Below, one piece after another: positions 21,206 through 33,438 of a stretch of DNA of 64,000 nucleotides. The stretch covers positions 20,754,420 to 20,818,419 of the forward strand of contig OX940865.1 of NCBI GenBank assembly GCA_954871525.1. Direction: 5' to 3'. The notes beneath the pieces were generated by a model that was not told the origin of the DNA, did no database searches, and saw only the letters and a program-made list of their open reading frames with translations. This DNA is from Parietaria judaica (taxonomy: Eukaryota; Streptophyta; Magnoliopsida; Rosales; Urticaceae). Every line of letters starts with the position of its first letter. Within the stretch, counting starts at the first letter, position 1. The position numbers and the translations under genes were made by a program.

Positions 21206-22747
21206 CGTACTATGATTCAAGCACAGCGATCTCAAGCTCTTATTATATGACATGACAGTGTTTTGAGAGCAAATCAGGGATATTGAAGATATAAGAAAAC
21301 TTTGTCGTTGGATAGCTTTATTTGACAATCTACGAGAAAATAGGATAAGGTCCGAGTTTGAAGACATCTATCCATATCTGAGTCACCGTCTTCTATTTAA
21401 AATTTTATTATAATATAATGTCGCTATCTTTTTAACACTTTTGCCTCTTAAAGCCATGACAGAATTTTTAATCTTTTTAATGTTTCAAGGCGTTTGTAGG
21501 GGTTGGAAAAGTGTTGGGAACACATCCAATTCCATAGTAAAACTAGTTGGTTTATTTATTCTCTGGATTTACTTCCATATATCACCTCATTCTCGTCCTT
21601 AAAATAGTAAACTCCCAAACTTCATTTAAAATTGGTGACTTTCTAGATAAATATGAAAGTGCAAACAAATGTGACATCTCTCAGGCTCAACAACATATTA
21701 ATGACTGAGTTTAGGTACTTACTCGTTGAAATATTAAACATGGACACAAAATCAGTTTGTGATTATCTCTGCACTCACAAATTTTGATACTCAATTGATT
21801 CCATTTTATCATGAAAATATGAATAGGATAAGGAGGTTGACTTGTCATGATTGTGTTGGTGTTTTGATTGGCAATAAAATTGCCACCACATGCTTTTGAA
21901 TTCAACAAAGAGCCCTTTTCCATGTTGATTATTAATTCCTATCCTTCCTTGCCAATTGAATCTATCATGACCATGTCATGCCCATCAATGGTTTTCTAGT
22001 ACTCTGCCCACAGATCTCCATATTTCTTTTGGCCCCATCAACTGCTCTTTTTCCTTCATATCATTCAACCAAAAAAAAACTATATGCTTTATTTATTTTT
22101 TCAAGTTTTGTTTTCAATACACAAATTCAAATAACCAACCATTTGGGTAGACCTTACTGACATCACTTATAATTTTTGTTATTGATTATTCTTTATTTTT
22201 TTTGTTAAAAAAGGGAAAAAGTGCAGTCATTGAATCTTCCTAAGCCTTAACTTAACCGATGTTTTGTCCTTTGGGATTTGATGTTTTCTTCATAAAGTTT
22301 GGCAAAGTGGGCACCACAGGCCACAGCCATTCAAATCAAGTAATGAAGAATATTCTCTGATACTCATACTCAAAGAAAGTAATAAAACCCCCAAAATTAA
22401 TGAGCTCTTTTGGCATGGGACTTGCATAGCCAAGTATTTCAATCTTTATCTAACTATGAGCTTTTTGAATCAGCTCCTCTTGTGTGTTGATCCAAAAGAA
22501 GATAAGAATGATTGTTCCCTCTAGAGCTACCACAATTTTCTTTCATACGATAAGTATTATCAATCAATCAACTTACTGCTTTTAATCAAATTCTTATAAA
22601 TATATGCCTCTCTAATTGGATAAGAACAAAGGCATACAGCTTCACACTCATTCATTGAACCACCAGTATTCATATAATTCATCAATACTGAACTTTGATA
22701 CATAAAAGGAACTATTTTTAACAGATAGTTAATACACTAAGCATAAA
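21206..22747. other. Intergenic: OXS3-like promoter and 5' UTR, MKK6 3' side
   Basis: TTTAAATAG-type sequence at about 21390-21415 (minus strand) is a TATA candidate for the OXS3-like gene. The rest is AT-rich with no supported gene; ORFs of 60-70 codons have no signature. Confidence 0.4.
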
Positions 22748-24693
22748 CTATCTAGGAAAATTTACAGGAGGCTCTAAGGTACCAACCAGAATTCCCAGGT
22801 CAATGTCTTTGTCTTCAAACTTCTTGATGAATGGGTGACTCTGGATTCAGAAAAGTAATCATCATTTCAATTCAGAAGAAAATACATATATTTATTTCTC
22901 TAAGTTTTGGTGGAAAAGTAGAGATTATATTACTAACCAAAAGATCCAAAGACGATGCCCTTTTCGTCGGGTCCTTCTGGATGCTGCATACACACAGAAA
23001 GATGCAATGGAACACCTTAAGTTATACGTTATTTACATGCTTAAAAAGGGAAGTTTAAATTCAATGTAAGGAAGATTACCAAGCAGAAACAAACGAACAG
23101 AACTCCGGGGAGAACTGGTCTGAGGGAGCAGAAGGCGGTGGACTTTCCACGATTGCAGCCAAAAGCTCGTAAAAGCCTGGCCAGCTTTGCTGATCTTCAC
23201 TTTTCAAAAATGGAAAACGTCCAATCGCACACTCCAGTATAACCATGCCCAAACTCCATATATCACTGCTATAGTCATAAGCTCCCCCGCTAATTCTCTC
23301 TGGCTATTAACAAGCAATTGATTAGCTTGCGTTTCTATAAATTAAAAATAGAAAACCAACCACTGCATTGTCACATACCGACATGTAGTTATAGGTGCCA
23401 ACGAATGTGTCCCTCTGACCGATAGTGCTGGCAAGAGTCGCGCTCACACCAAAATCGGTAATCTTTACTTCCCCTTTGTGGTTTACGAGTAGATTGGAAG
23501 GTTTTATGTCTCTATGAATTACATGCCTCGTATTGTGCAAGTAATCAAGACCTTGCAAAACCTGAAACGTTACACAAACGATTGGTAACTGGTAAGCAAA
23601 TAAAAAAGTGGAGCAAACACGTAGAAATTTCGAAAGCAGAAGCTCTCAAACCTGTTTACAGAGCACGGCAAGATACGGCTCAAGAATTGTTTTAACTTGT
23701 TTGATCACATCTACGAGTGATCCACGATCCATGTATTCGAGTACAAGATGAATAGCACCGTTGTGATAGAAAGAGTGGTGACAAACTACCACATTCGGAC
23801 ATTCCGCTGCCTGGTTTATTCTCAGTTCCTGTACAATCTGTTTCCGGATTTCTTCTTGGATCGTCATCTGAATAACCTGTTGAAAGAAATATATATTATA
23901 TTTCAAAATAATAGTTCCAAGGATACAATTGGCTACTTAAAAAAGCAACGAAACAATCTACAAGTGAATGCATCACATATTTTAGTTTAAAATTTAAGAT
24001 TAGTTCAAAGTTTACTGACCTTCAAGGCAAACAACTTTCCAAGCCATTTATGACGAACAAGTTGTACGACACCGCCACTTCCCTTGCCAATGACTTTGAT
24101 TGTCTCGAGATCTTCCAACGAGAACTCGAAATCTAGATCCTTAGTACTAGAAGAAGACTGCTCAATTGTCAACCCAGCAAATCTTTTTAGCCCAAATGTA
24201 ACTATGTAAAAGCAGACGAGAGAAGCAAGTACATAATAAAAAGGGATAATTACTCGGGGTTCAACGTCTTCGGAGATGAGGCGCAAACCACTACGATTCA
24301 GGAGCAGATCGCCATCATGAAACGTGCCGCTCGAAGTCCTGCCCATTGCAACAATTATTATTATTATTTATCAGTACATAACAAAACATAAATTTTCAAT
24401 TTCTCTTTCCAAATATTCTAAGAGAAAGAAGAGATTTAGTATCATCCATCTACTTGTAAGCTGAAAAATGAAACCCTAAAGTTAACCCAGAAGAAAAGAT
24501 TGAACTAATGTCGAGAATCACGATGAACAAAGCAGAGTCAAGGAAGAATCCAATCAAGAAAAGCTCAAATCAAGCAATGAAATGGAGGAAGTTGAAAAAA
24601 CAAATGGAGAACTCACAAGAAGGAAGAGATTGCGGCTTCTTGAGCGGGAACACAGAGCTTTAATGGCGTCTTCGTCTTCATCTTCATCTTCAT
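22748..24693 (-). CDS. MKK6: Mitogen-activated protein kinase kinase 6
   Basis: Eight exons on the minus strand (24693-24617, 24338-24254, 24157-24020, 23876-23652, 23561-23379, 23303-23080, 22983-22938, 22840-22748) give 356 aa, the usual MKK6 length. A basic N-terminal MAPK-docking segment (KTKTPLKL) precedes [17 protein letters not shown] sequence. The glycine loop is IGKGSGGVV, and the catalytic loop HRDIKPSN has Asp193. DFG lies at 211-213. The activation loop ASTIGQRDT places the two phospho-acceptors at Thr221 and Thr227, fitting the plant S/T-x5-S/T rule. The gene ends in [12 protein letters not shown]6 acts between NPK/ANP MAPKKKs and MPK4-type kinases in phragmoplast expansion during cytokinesis. 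Intron 2 (24253-24158) is 96 nt with no in-frame stop. Confidence 0.96.
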
Positions 24694-25171
24694 AGCGTAG
24701 CGTGGCGTGGATTTAGGGTTTCAGATTGTGGTGTATCCACTGACTTGTTTAATTGCTTTGCTTTGCTTTCATTTCAAACCGCTATGACCGCGCTAATTTA
24801 TTTATTTATTTATTTTCAAACTCATCATTATTATTACGTCATCCTCTTTTGTCGCTTCTGATTCACATGTCGTTTCTTTCATGGTCTGAAACGACACTCT
24901 TCTTTTGTGCAAATTCGTATGTTGTGAATTCAAATGAGATGAGACCTCTCGGCTCTCACATTAATAAACTGATTAATCCGGTTTTGTTACATTTCGTTAC
25001 TAAATTTATTTATTTATTTTGCGGGAAAATAATATGCAATTTTTTTTTACCGTAAATAATATGCAATTTGAATGTGAGAGAGTTGAACGAAGATTGCAAC
25101 TCTTAATGCAATCACCACAACACAAAAACCACTCAACTACAATTTTTCTAGTTTCAAGCCCAACAACATCC
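24694..25171. other. MKK6 upstream region and glucanase 3' flank
   Basis: A (CTT/CAT)n-like stretch lies over the MKK6 start codon. The rest is AT-rich non-coding DNA. Confidence 0.4.
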
Positions 25172-26968
25172 TCAATCGAAAACGGAACTCGCCACAATAA
25201 GGAGCACCGCCGTGAGGAAGAGCGGGACACCGTTGCCAGCGCATGAAGACTTTGCCGTCATTGCCGTTGTATTGCTCGCAATCGTTTTGTTACTACTGCA
25301 CAACACATGAAAAAACTCGGTCAATTTCATAACCCAGAATTTGGAGTAGAGAGTATCATCATCATCAAACTTACCCTGCTGTCATGTACAAGCAACTGTC
25401 ATAACCTGCGTTTCACACACAAATTCCGTCACTACTCGTTATTCCGCTAGTCAAAACCCAAGAGAAGACAAGAAAAACGTACTGGGATCTCTGTCGACTC
25501 GAATCCCGTCCCCTCCAAAACTGCACGCAACCTCGGTGGCCCCATTCTGCTGGTAGTAACTGTTGAACGCGTACGACGCGTGTGACGCTGCGGTATCCGG
25601 CTCGAAGCACGGCTGGCTCGGCTGGATTGCGGTGCAGTCCACGTTCCCCGACCCACAAGCCCAGTCCAGCGCGTTCTGCAAGTCGCTTTCCGAGGACCCA
25701 TTCGACGCTATGCACCACGACGTTCCGTTCAAGATGGTGGAGTTATCCCCCGTGGCCACATCCACCGAGCCCCGCCCCGTGAAATCCAGGTCGTACACGC
25801 TAGTCTGGTCCGGATAAAACAGCCCCCAGTTTCTCTCAGACTCGATTCCAGGCTTCCGGTTCTCGTTGAACAGAGAGAACAGGTACACGTCAAGCGCCTC
25901 TCCGGGCTTCGCCGGAGTGCCAGTGTTGTTGATGACGTGGCGGATCAGGTTCGTGTTGTACGTCTGGGCGTTGGCCGGAGTTGCAGCGGTCTCCTTCGCT
26001 GCCCCCTTCGAAGGCCAGCCTGTCTCCGTTACCATGACTCGAATGGTTTTGAAGTTCAAGGCCGTGAGCGCGAAGTAGAGCGCGTCAATCTGAGCATCGA
26101 ACATGTTCGTGTAGAGCAAGCCCGTGTTCGGATCAATCACTTCCGTGGACGACTCGAACAGCGCGTAGTCCAACGACACGTTCGCGGAAGAATCACTGTA
26201 AGCATAGTAAGGGTAAATGTCGATCATGAAGGGAGAGTTGTTCTCGGCAAGAAACTCGAGCATCGGTTTGAGAAACGAGGCGTGCTTGCTATCGAATGCC
26301 CCGGCGGAGGGTGGGAACGAGCGGGACAGAACGCCGAGAGAATGTGTGCTGGAGACTTTAATATGCTTATGCAGGCCAACTTTCCTGAGGGCAGTGTGGA
26401 CATTTCTCATGGCCGGAACCACGAGAGCGGAGAAATTACTCGAGGTCTCGGTGACCTCGGCCCCGACGGTGATGTAGGTAATTTTGGCGGCGGGGTAGTA
26501 AGGGAGGATGGTGTTCTTGAGCCAGGTGTCGGCGTTGGACTGGAACTGGGAGAAGGCGAGCAGGTCGAGGTTGGAGACGCCGAGCATGAGGTCGACGCCG
26601 GAGTTGGCGAAGGCCTTGAGGACTTGGATGTTGGAGTCGTAAATCCTGAGGTACTTGATGTTGTGGAGCTTGACGAGGTCGGCGACTTTGTCGGGGACGG
26701 GGAGGTCGTCGGCGTTTCGGCCGTAGCAAACCCCGACAATGCTTCCTCTGCTGCAGTGAGCTGCAAGCAAGCTCATCAATCAATACGATGATACAATCCT
26801 GGTCCCTATCACTGCCTACTCTTATAAATAGCACCGACATTGTCTAAGGAACTAGGTTTTTTGTGTTCAACAGACTGAGAAAGAGAAAGAGAACGAACCC
26901 AGTAGCAGTGTAATGGTGAAGAAGAAAGATGCCACATACACAAGCTTGAGCTTGAGCTTGAGCTCCAT
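25172..26968 (-). CDS. GPI-anchored glucan endo-1,3-beta-glucosidase (GH17 plus X8/CBM43)
   Basis: Four exons on the minus strand (26968-26899, 26760-25483, 25405-25375, 25295-25172) give 500 aa. Exon 1 encodes a signal peptide (KLVYVASFFFTITLLL). The GH17 domain starts at SIVGVCYGRNADDLP. The acid/base Glu lies in ITVGAEV (about residue 125) and the nucleophile Glu in VTETGWPS (about residue 269). An X8/CBM43 domain follows at about 370-455 (SWCIAS, LDWACG, CFEPDT, FNSYYQ) and ends in YDSCLYMTAG. The last exon adds a Ser/Thr-rich spacer and a hydrophobic end (VPLFLTAVLLIVASSVF), as expected for a GPI-anchor signal. Such enzymes act on callose at the cell surface, often at plasmodesmata. The gene is GC-rich, unlike its flanks. 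Confidence 0.95.
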
Positions 26969-27724
26969 CGTCTTCTTCTTCTTCCTTCAGGCTATCTGTA
27001 ACGCTCTTATTCAACGTCTCTATTCTCAGAGACTGAGACAGAGACAGAGACAAGACTAGTTAACAGTTGCACTTACTGGGAACACTCAAAATTATTATTA
27101 TTATTATTCTTATTATTATGTTAAGGTCTCAAAAAAAACATTGCGTAATCGATGTTTTTGGAATAAAGATCTTTGTCTAAATCCGAAATATGTATTGATA
27201 TGAGTTCAAAATAAAATAAAATAAAATAAAATCTAGAGGCAAATATAATAATGTTATTGGAAAAAGGCAGGGTTGTGTCAGCGGACGTGAGAGTGGACTT
27301 AAATGGAATCCAGTTAAATGAGTGTCCTCGGTTCCGCCATATAATTTTGCTTCTGTTCCCCACTATGTTTTTGTATTTACGCTTTTGTCCTTGTCCAACT
27401 CCTGTATCTTCAAATAAGACAGACAGACGTTGCTTCAATTATATTACAAATAAATATGAATGAAGAGCTTTTATTTTATTTACTAAATATAACGTTGCAT
27501 GTTAATCTTCATTCTTCACCAATAAAAACAAAAAAAATCATAATTTCATCATAAGCAACCAATTGATAGGAACCGAATGGGTTATCAAATAGTAAAACAA
27601 GAACCATTTGCCTAAGTATCTCTTCGGATTGTTTTACAATGCTAGTCACTTCAGCTCCATCGGTTAGCCCATTAATCCACAACATAATCATCTCAACTCT
27701 TCACCAAAAATGGACAACAAGAAC
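26969..27724. other. Intergenic: glucanase upstream region, Derlin 3' flank
   Basis: Contains short (AAT)n and (AAAAT)n repeats at about 27090-27120 and 27209-27232. No gene is seen; the ORF of 105 codons at 27121-27438 has no signature. Confidence 0.4.
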
Positions 27725-29058
27725 CTAGTCGCTAAGACGATACGCCCTTCCCCGGAAAGCGCTCCCCGTAGCCGTCTCCGGTTGAGCCTGGGATGATCGC
27801 ACAGCTGGCGGAGCTCCGATCCTCCATCTCGCCACCACTCTGTGTCTGCAGAGTCAAAGTCAAGGAAATTCACAGAGAAGAAGCAACATACACAAACATT
27901 CTGATTATAACATTTCGAAACCAAATCTGTAAAAGGATACACCCATTTCGGAGTCTTGAGGAAGTTTCTTCCGCCGGCCAATGGATATAGCACCGTCAAG
28001 AAGTAATACAAATGCCCGGCGACGATCCCCATCAGATCAGGCAAGAGTGGAGCACCGAAAATGACATCCAAACCCAGCATCGCCCACGGCAGATAAAACG
28101 CCTGCAATCACAATCACGGAAAATTCTACACTTATAACCTAACCTTCCATATTCCACACATCTATCTAAATATGGAGAATTGTATAAGAAGATAACCTTA
28201 AGCGTCACAAGCCCGTACAAGTTGATGTTTGCTGTCGGGAATTCTCTACTCCACACGTAGAGCAGCATGAACACGAGCGATACCGCCAAGAAAGGCGTCC
28301 ATAAGAAGGGTATGACGGACAATGTCTGGAAAACAAAACATAGAAAGACAGGTCTAAATTAGCTGAAAACGGTTAATTAAACGACCGTATGTATATGACA
28401 TCAATATAATGAAGAAACCAGTAATGTCAAAGCTCCGAAGATGAGCATCCACAAGAAATCCGCGGTCCGGCGTTGAAAGGGTCCCTTCTCCAGTTGAACT
28501 CCGTAGCGAGCTCTGCAATATGAATGATTAGTGAGTCTATCTCTTTTTTTTCGGAGGGAGATATAGATTTCGGAGAAGACTAAACTCACATCATTAAAAG
28601 ACGGATGCCGAAGTTAACGGAAAAGCCACCCAAGAAAAACAAAGTGGTGAAGAGCCTCCAGAGCTACATACAATACAATACAGAGGATATGAGAAGAAAG
28701 ACTGATAAATTGAGGGGAGTTTGAATGAAGGATAGATATACCTGGAAGCGGAAGAGAATATAAGGGTAATACAAGGCGAGGTCGGGTTTATCGTAAAGGC
28801 CGAGTTGATAGCCCAGAGTTGCGATCAGGCACAGAGTGCCGTAAGCCTTGCTGATCGGTGGAAGTGACTTGTAGAACCTGCACACCACAACACAGATTAG
28901 ATTCATCCATCCAAATCATCAAATTATTAGTCAATGAACCCTTGAATCCGTATTGCTGGAATCAATTCAAGCTAAGCATCTAAAAAATCATTCGATTCAA
29001 ACATAATTCGCTGATTTTATTAAGAAAGGAAGAGGCATTACTCTCCCGGCGACGACAT
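27725..29058 (-). CDS. DER1: Derlin-1 (DER1-like, ER-associated degradation)
   Basis: Seven exons on the minus strand (29058-29042, 28877-28742, 28663-28590, 28512-28419, 28325-28197, 28101-27941, 27845-27725) give 243 aa. The protein starts MSSPGEFYKSLPPISKAYGT. Further family blocks are FRFQ.LWRLFTTLFFLGG, RYGVQLEKGPFQRRTADF, SVIPFLWTPFLAVSL and LPWAMLGLDVIFG. It ends KWVHRVVARWRIGAP and FRGRAYRLSD, close to plant DER1. Derlins are rhomboid-fold pseudoproteases with several membrane helices in the ER membrane; they help retrotranslocate misfolded proteins to the proteasome. Exon 1 is only 17 nt, so automatic gene finders may miss it. Its place beside the GH17-X8 gene recalls Arabidopsis At4g29330-29360. 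Confidence 0.96.
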
Positions 29059-29990
29059 AATTCACTGTTTCCCTTTGGAAGAGGCGACAACTGCCCAGAT
29101 TTCCAATTGCCTTCTGTGATTAGTTGAAGATTCACACGCTTGCTTAAGCAGGCCTCACACGTGCCAATGAATGAATGGGAAGTGACAAGTCATTATACGA
29201 CGCTCGATAAATGACAGTATTTCACAAATATTGTCGTTTAACTCTAAACGTCCCTTAAGTCCTAACTGATGACGTGGCAAGATAAGTCTCAATCAAGAAT
29301 ATGCTCCACGATATCAACAGAAGATGACTAGCAAGGACACAAGAGACAAGAAAGGAAGCTTCAAGTGTTAAAATTCTCATCATATTATAATATAATAGAA
29401 ATAAATAGAATGTATGTACGAACCAATATATGGAAAATAAGTCAGGAATTATGATAATTGTTGAAGATTGTTATCAAATTGGCATCATCGTATTAACTTG
29501 TCGTTTCTTTATGAATGAGTGAGTCTCATTGCATGTGCTTTCTTCTGAACAGGGCCTGCAGCCAATCCCGGTTTCACCACTAAACGACCGTGAATTTCTC
29601 ATAAAATTGCAAACATAATAAACTTACCGAAAACTTATGTTTTCATTAAACAAGCGATTTTCACTATTCAGACCCGAAGAACCTCTGTATAGAAAATAGT
29701 TTTTATAACAAAACAAAAAAAAACGAAGACAGAACGATTCGAGAACTCTCTTCAGGGTAAATTTATAACCTGAAAAACAATAAGGTAAATAACAAGTTAC
29801 ACCCTTTTAAGTCTGAACAAATTCAGACACCAAAATAATAGGAATTGCCTCTTGCTAAAATTTTCAGATCCTCCTATTTATTGGTTGACCAACAAAACAA
29901 TTTCCTCCTTATTCAAAACAGAGATTGACCGAAAAGGAAACACAGGAATCCGCAAGTCTGAACCAGGTCAGATCAGTGTCGAAGAAAGAA
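29059..29990. other. Intergenic: Derlin upstream region, MPP-alpha 3' flank
   Basis: AT-rich, no ORF with family features, no clear repeat. Confidence 0.4.
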
Positions 29991-32900
29991 TCACTTTGAA
30001 TTGAACTTGCTGCTCACTGAGTCGTAGCTCGGGACATATAGAACTGCACACACAAAAAAGTTGAAAACATAATCACTTCCATCAACTTTGGGAGTTTAAT
30101 AAGACGGAGAATCGCAAGAAGTTGGATAATAGGTAATACCGTCTCCGTATGATGCCATTGTGAGAGGCGAAGATAACAGCTTTTCGGCAATTGAAGAGAT
30201 GTCTTTCACTGTAACCTCTTCGACCGCCTTCAAGAAATGATCAACTTCCATCCTACGGCCGACATAATTTTTTGTTATATTTTTATATTTAATTTCATAA
30301 AAAAATAGCATGCAATATAAAAATGATTCCGGCCATACCTCTTTCCATAAGTTACAATTTGTCTCCCAATGTCTTCCGAGGCAACCATCTACACGAAAAC
30401 ACCGTCAAAGTAAGGAATAAAAAAATTTCCCGACTGCCACGTTGAATACCAAAAAGCAGAGATATTGCTTTATTAAACGTAAGACGATTTGTTTACTCTA
30501 GATTCCAAGTTCATAAGTATGGCAGATTTCGTTGACTTTTTGGCCCGGTCAAGCTGCAGTTGGTCAACTGAATAAAAGAGAGCAAACAAAGTCACGAATG
30601 GGTTCATCATTCATCAAGGTAAATTCGAGATGAGAGCCGTGTAAACATAAATTGCAGAAGAACCTGATCCAGGTGTCGTGATGGAAATAAGCTCATTCGC
30701 AACTATATCAAACGCTTGTGTCACACAATCAGAGTCCTAAAACACAACAAACTTTAAATGTCAGAAACCGGTTCATATAGATGTAATTCAAGTACTTTTA
30801 AAAATCTCAAATCATTAAAATGCTACGGCTCTAGGATTGGGCTTACAGTGGTGGCTTGAATACCGAACATGCTAGTGTTGTTGTACATGTTGTTGAATGC
30901 TGATATAGACTCGAAATTCGGGTAATTATTCAAAACACGTACATCTGACCACAATAGAAAGAAAAATAAAATTTTGCTCAGATATGAATTTTATTCACAT
31001 GCGTTAATACTTGCAAACTATTAATTTGATAACAAACGAAGATAATTTCTTTTATTTTCAAACTTACATAGCCGTGAGTGCATCCCTTTTCCGGGTCCAC
31101 CCGCAGAGAAAGATCCACCTCCTCCCATAAGCATCTACAACACAGTTAAACATATATACATTATTACTTATGTAATAAGACCAACATAATAGTATAGCTA
31201 AGACTACCTCCTCCCATGATGTATACATAATAGTATACATTAGTCCTATAAAAAAAATACACAGCAGATAAACTTGACAAAATGAATGTCAAAAACCTGA
31301 AGAACAGTCAACGTCATGGCGTCCTTCTCCTTTTTCCAGCCCCCTGGCAGCTCAAATGCCAGAGCAAAGTGTGTTTTCTAGTCAAAGAAGGGAAGGTAAG
31401 TTTTTGAGAAGAAAGGCATAATTTAAATATTTTAATTAGTAGATGTAACGGAATTTACAGATACTTACCCCTGAATCAGAGTGACAACGATAATCACCTC
31501 CTGTGTACACAGATCTTGGCTCCTCAGGGCGAGACACGCCAGGAAGATCGCCCAAAAGGGGTTCAGCCACAGATACTAACTCTTCATGTTCAACCCCATA
31601 TGCTGCAAGTACGATCCGTGGAGCAGTATAGTTTTCCTATATTACAAATAAGTACGAAAACATTATGATCCTCGCAATACAAAAACCAGTAAAAGCTGCT
31701 ATCACACTTACAGCAACAAACTCCTCTAATACGGTTCCGTTCAATTTTGATATCGCAGATTCGGGGGCTAAAAGCGGATTGGCCAAAGCACCCGAATAGC
31801 CAGCAGAGTGTATTGCTTCCAAGACGAGAGCATCAGGATTGTTCGAGGCTTCACTAATTTCAGCCTTCACCTTAAGAAGCTGTACAACACATTCTGTTAC
31901 TCCGCCATAACAAACACATGGACACTAATTTGTTCATCATGAGGTTTATTAACGAACATAGATCACCTGTTCATTGACCTCCCAATCGAGGAAAACGGGA
32001 TTCCTAACAGAGTCAACGAGAAGCTCCACCATCTCAGGAACGTGCGTCTTTAGGGCATCAAAGGTGTAGCTCATCTGTTCCCGAGAAGCCGAGGCTTGCA
32101 CGTGTCCACCGATCGCCTCAACTTCTCTCACAACGCGCAAGTGGCTTCGGTTTCTCGTACTCTTATAGGCCATGCGCTCCAATAGGTGAGAAGCACCAAA
32201 TGATGACGGTGTCTCATAGATCGAACCGCAATCAACATATACACCTATTGAAGCCGTTGGACTCTGGCACAACCCGTCACAAAATTCAGTATCACTCTCG
32301 AAGGTGTATTTTTTGTTTTGTTTTGTTAGTATTTGAACTTTTGAACACCAAGTTGTGGTACAGTTTTGGCTTCGACATCATAGTTCTTCTAAGTGACCAA
32401 AGCTTACATTTGTTTCTTTATTTCGTTCATTATTATATTTCCGTCGCTTTTACTTCTGCAATACTTGTCAGCTAGTTTCGTGTCACATTTTTTATTTTAG
32501 TTTCACGTAACATTAATTTTTCTCTAGTCTCTTAAAAAAAAAAAGGTGCTCTCCCAGGACTAGAGGTTTGATTGCGCCACTGGAAACCCCATCATCCGAG
32601 CATAAACATAAACAGAAGCTATACATAAAGCATTCGTACCACTGATGCTTGGGAAGCGATCTTGAGGCCATTAGGGAGAGTAGTTATTTTGGTCGGTTGT
32701 GGCTGAACAAAGTCCGGTAACGAAGGTGGGAGGGTGACACCTGGCAGCGGGAACTCTAACGGAGTCGAGCTGCTTGAACTTCCTCCACTGAGCCACCCAA
32801 AGAGGCCTCCGGAAGCGGTCTGGTTTGTTGCAACAGCGCTCGAGCTTGCATACCGAGCAAGTCCCTTACTCAAGTTCCGGCCCTAATATCATTGTTTGAT

Positions 32901-33438
32901 CAACTATTAATAACAAATCCAAATAATAGTTTGTTGCTTCAAGCTCCATCCAAAATGGTGAGTAAAAACTAAAACCAATGAGCGAAACTCTGCAAAAGAT
33001 TTTGAATCAATCCCAACTAAATATGCACCACTTGATATTCGACAACTTCTAATAGATATAATCCTCTTCATCAATATGCTATGTTTTGGGAGAATCATAA
33101 GATTCAAACCTTTCAGAATCAACTGAAGACTCTGAATTTGATCATCAGATCTCATCGTTACTAGGCAAAACTAATAGCGATTACAGAAAAAAGAGAGCAA
33201 ACTCTCCCAATTAATTTTCCCTAAAGATGTTTACTTCGTCAATCAAATCACCAAGTAAGCGATAAGAATTGAATCGAACGAGAGCGATCCGATTGGCAAT
33301 GATACGTGATACTTGCACAGAAAAAATCCGATTGGAAATGGAGCGATGAGATAATCGATTGCGCGGGGTTGGGAAGCTGGAAATGAAGAGCAGAGAGAGA
33401 GGAATGACCTTGAGGCGCGAAGCTGCGAGTCTGTACAT
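29991..33438 (-). CDS. MPPalpha: Mitochondrial processing peptidase subunit alpha (cytochrome bc1 core protein)
   Basis: Thirteen exons on the minus strand (33438-33409, 32882-32643, 32263-31967, 31879-31712, 31636-31469, 31377-31297, 31134-31068, 30944-30847, 30736-30664, 30567-30497, 30388-30339, 30252-30140, 30043-29991) give 502 aa. The N-terminus MYRLAASRLK..RNLSKGLARYAS is Arg/Ser-rich, as for a matrix presequence. Family blocks are TTLPNGLKIASQAS, IGVYVDCGSIYE, and HLLERMAYKST in place of the beta-subunit HxxEH zinc site. The glycine-rich loop (LMGGGGSFSAGGPGKGMHSR) and the end DVLYVPSYDSV also fit. The alpha subunit is non-catalytic and binds presequences. In plants it is also a core subunit of complex III, where presequences are cleaved. 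Confidence 0.96.

Noticed and set aside
25937..26791. 284-codon plus-strand ORF (and several minus-strand frames) over the glucanase exon
   Set aside because: It lies opposite the GH17 exon, whose catalytic motifs are clear. The antisense product is a Val/Gly/Glu-rich artefact of high GC.
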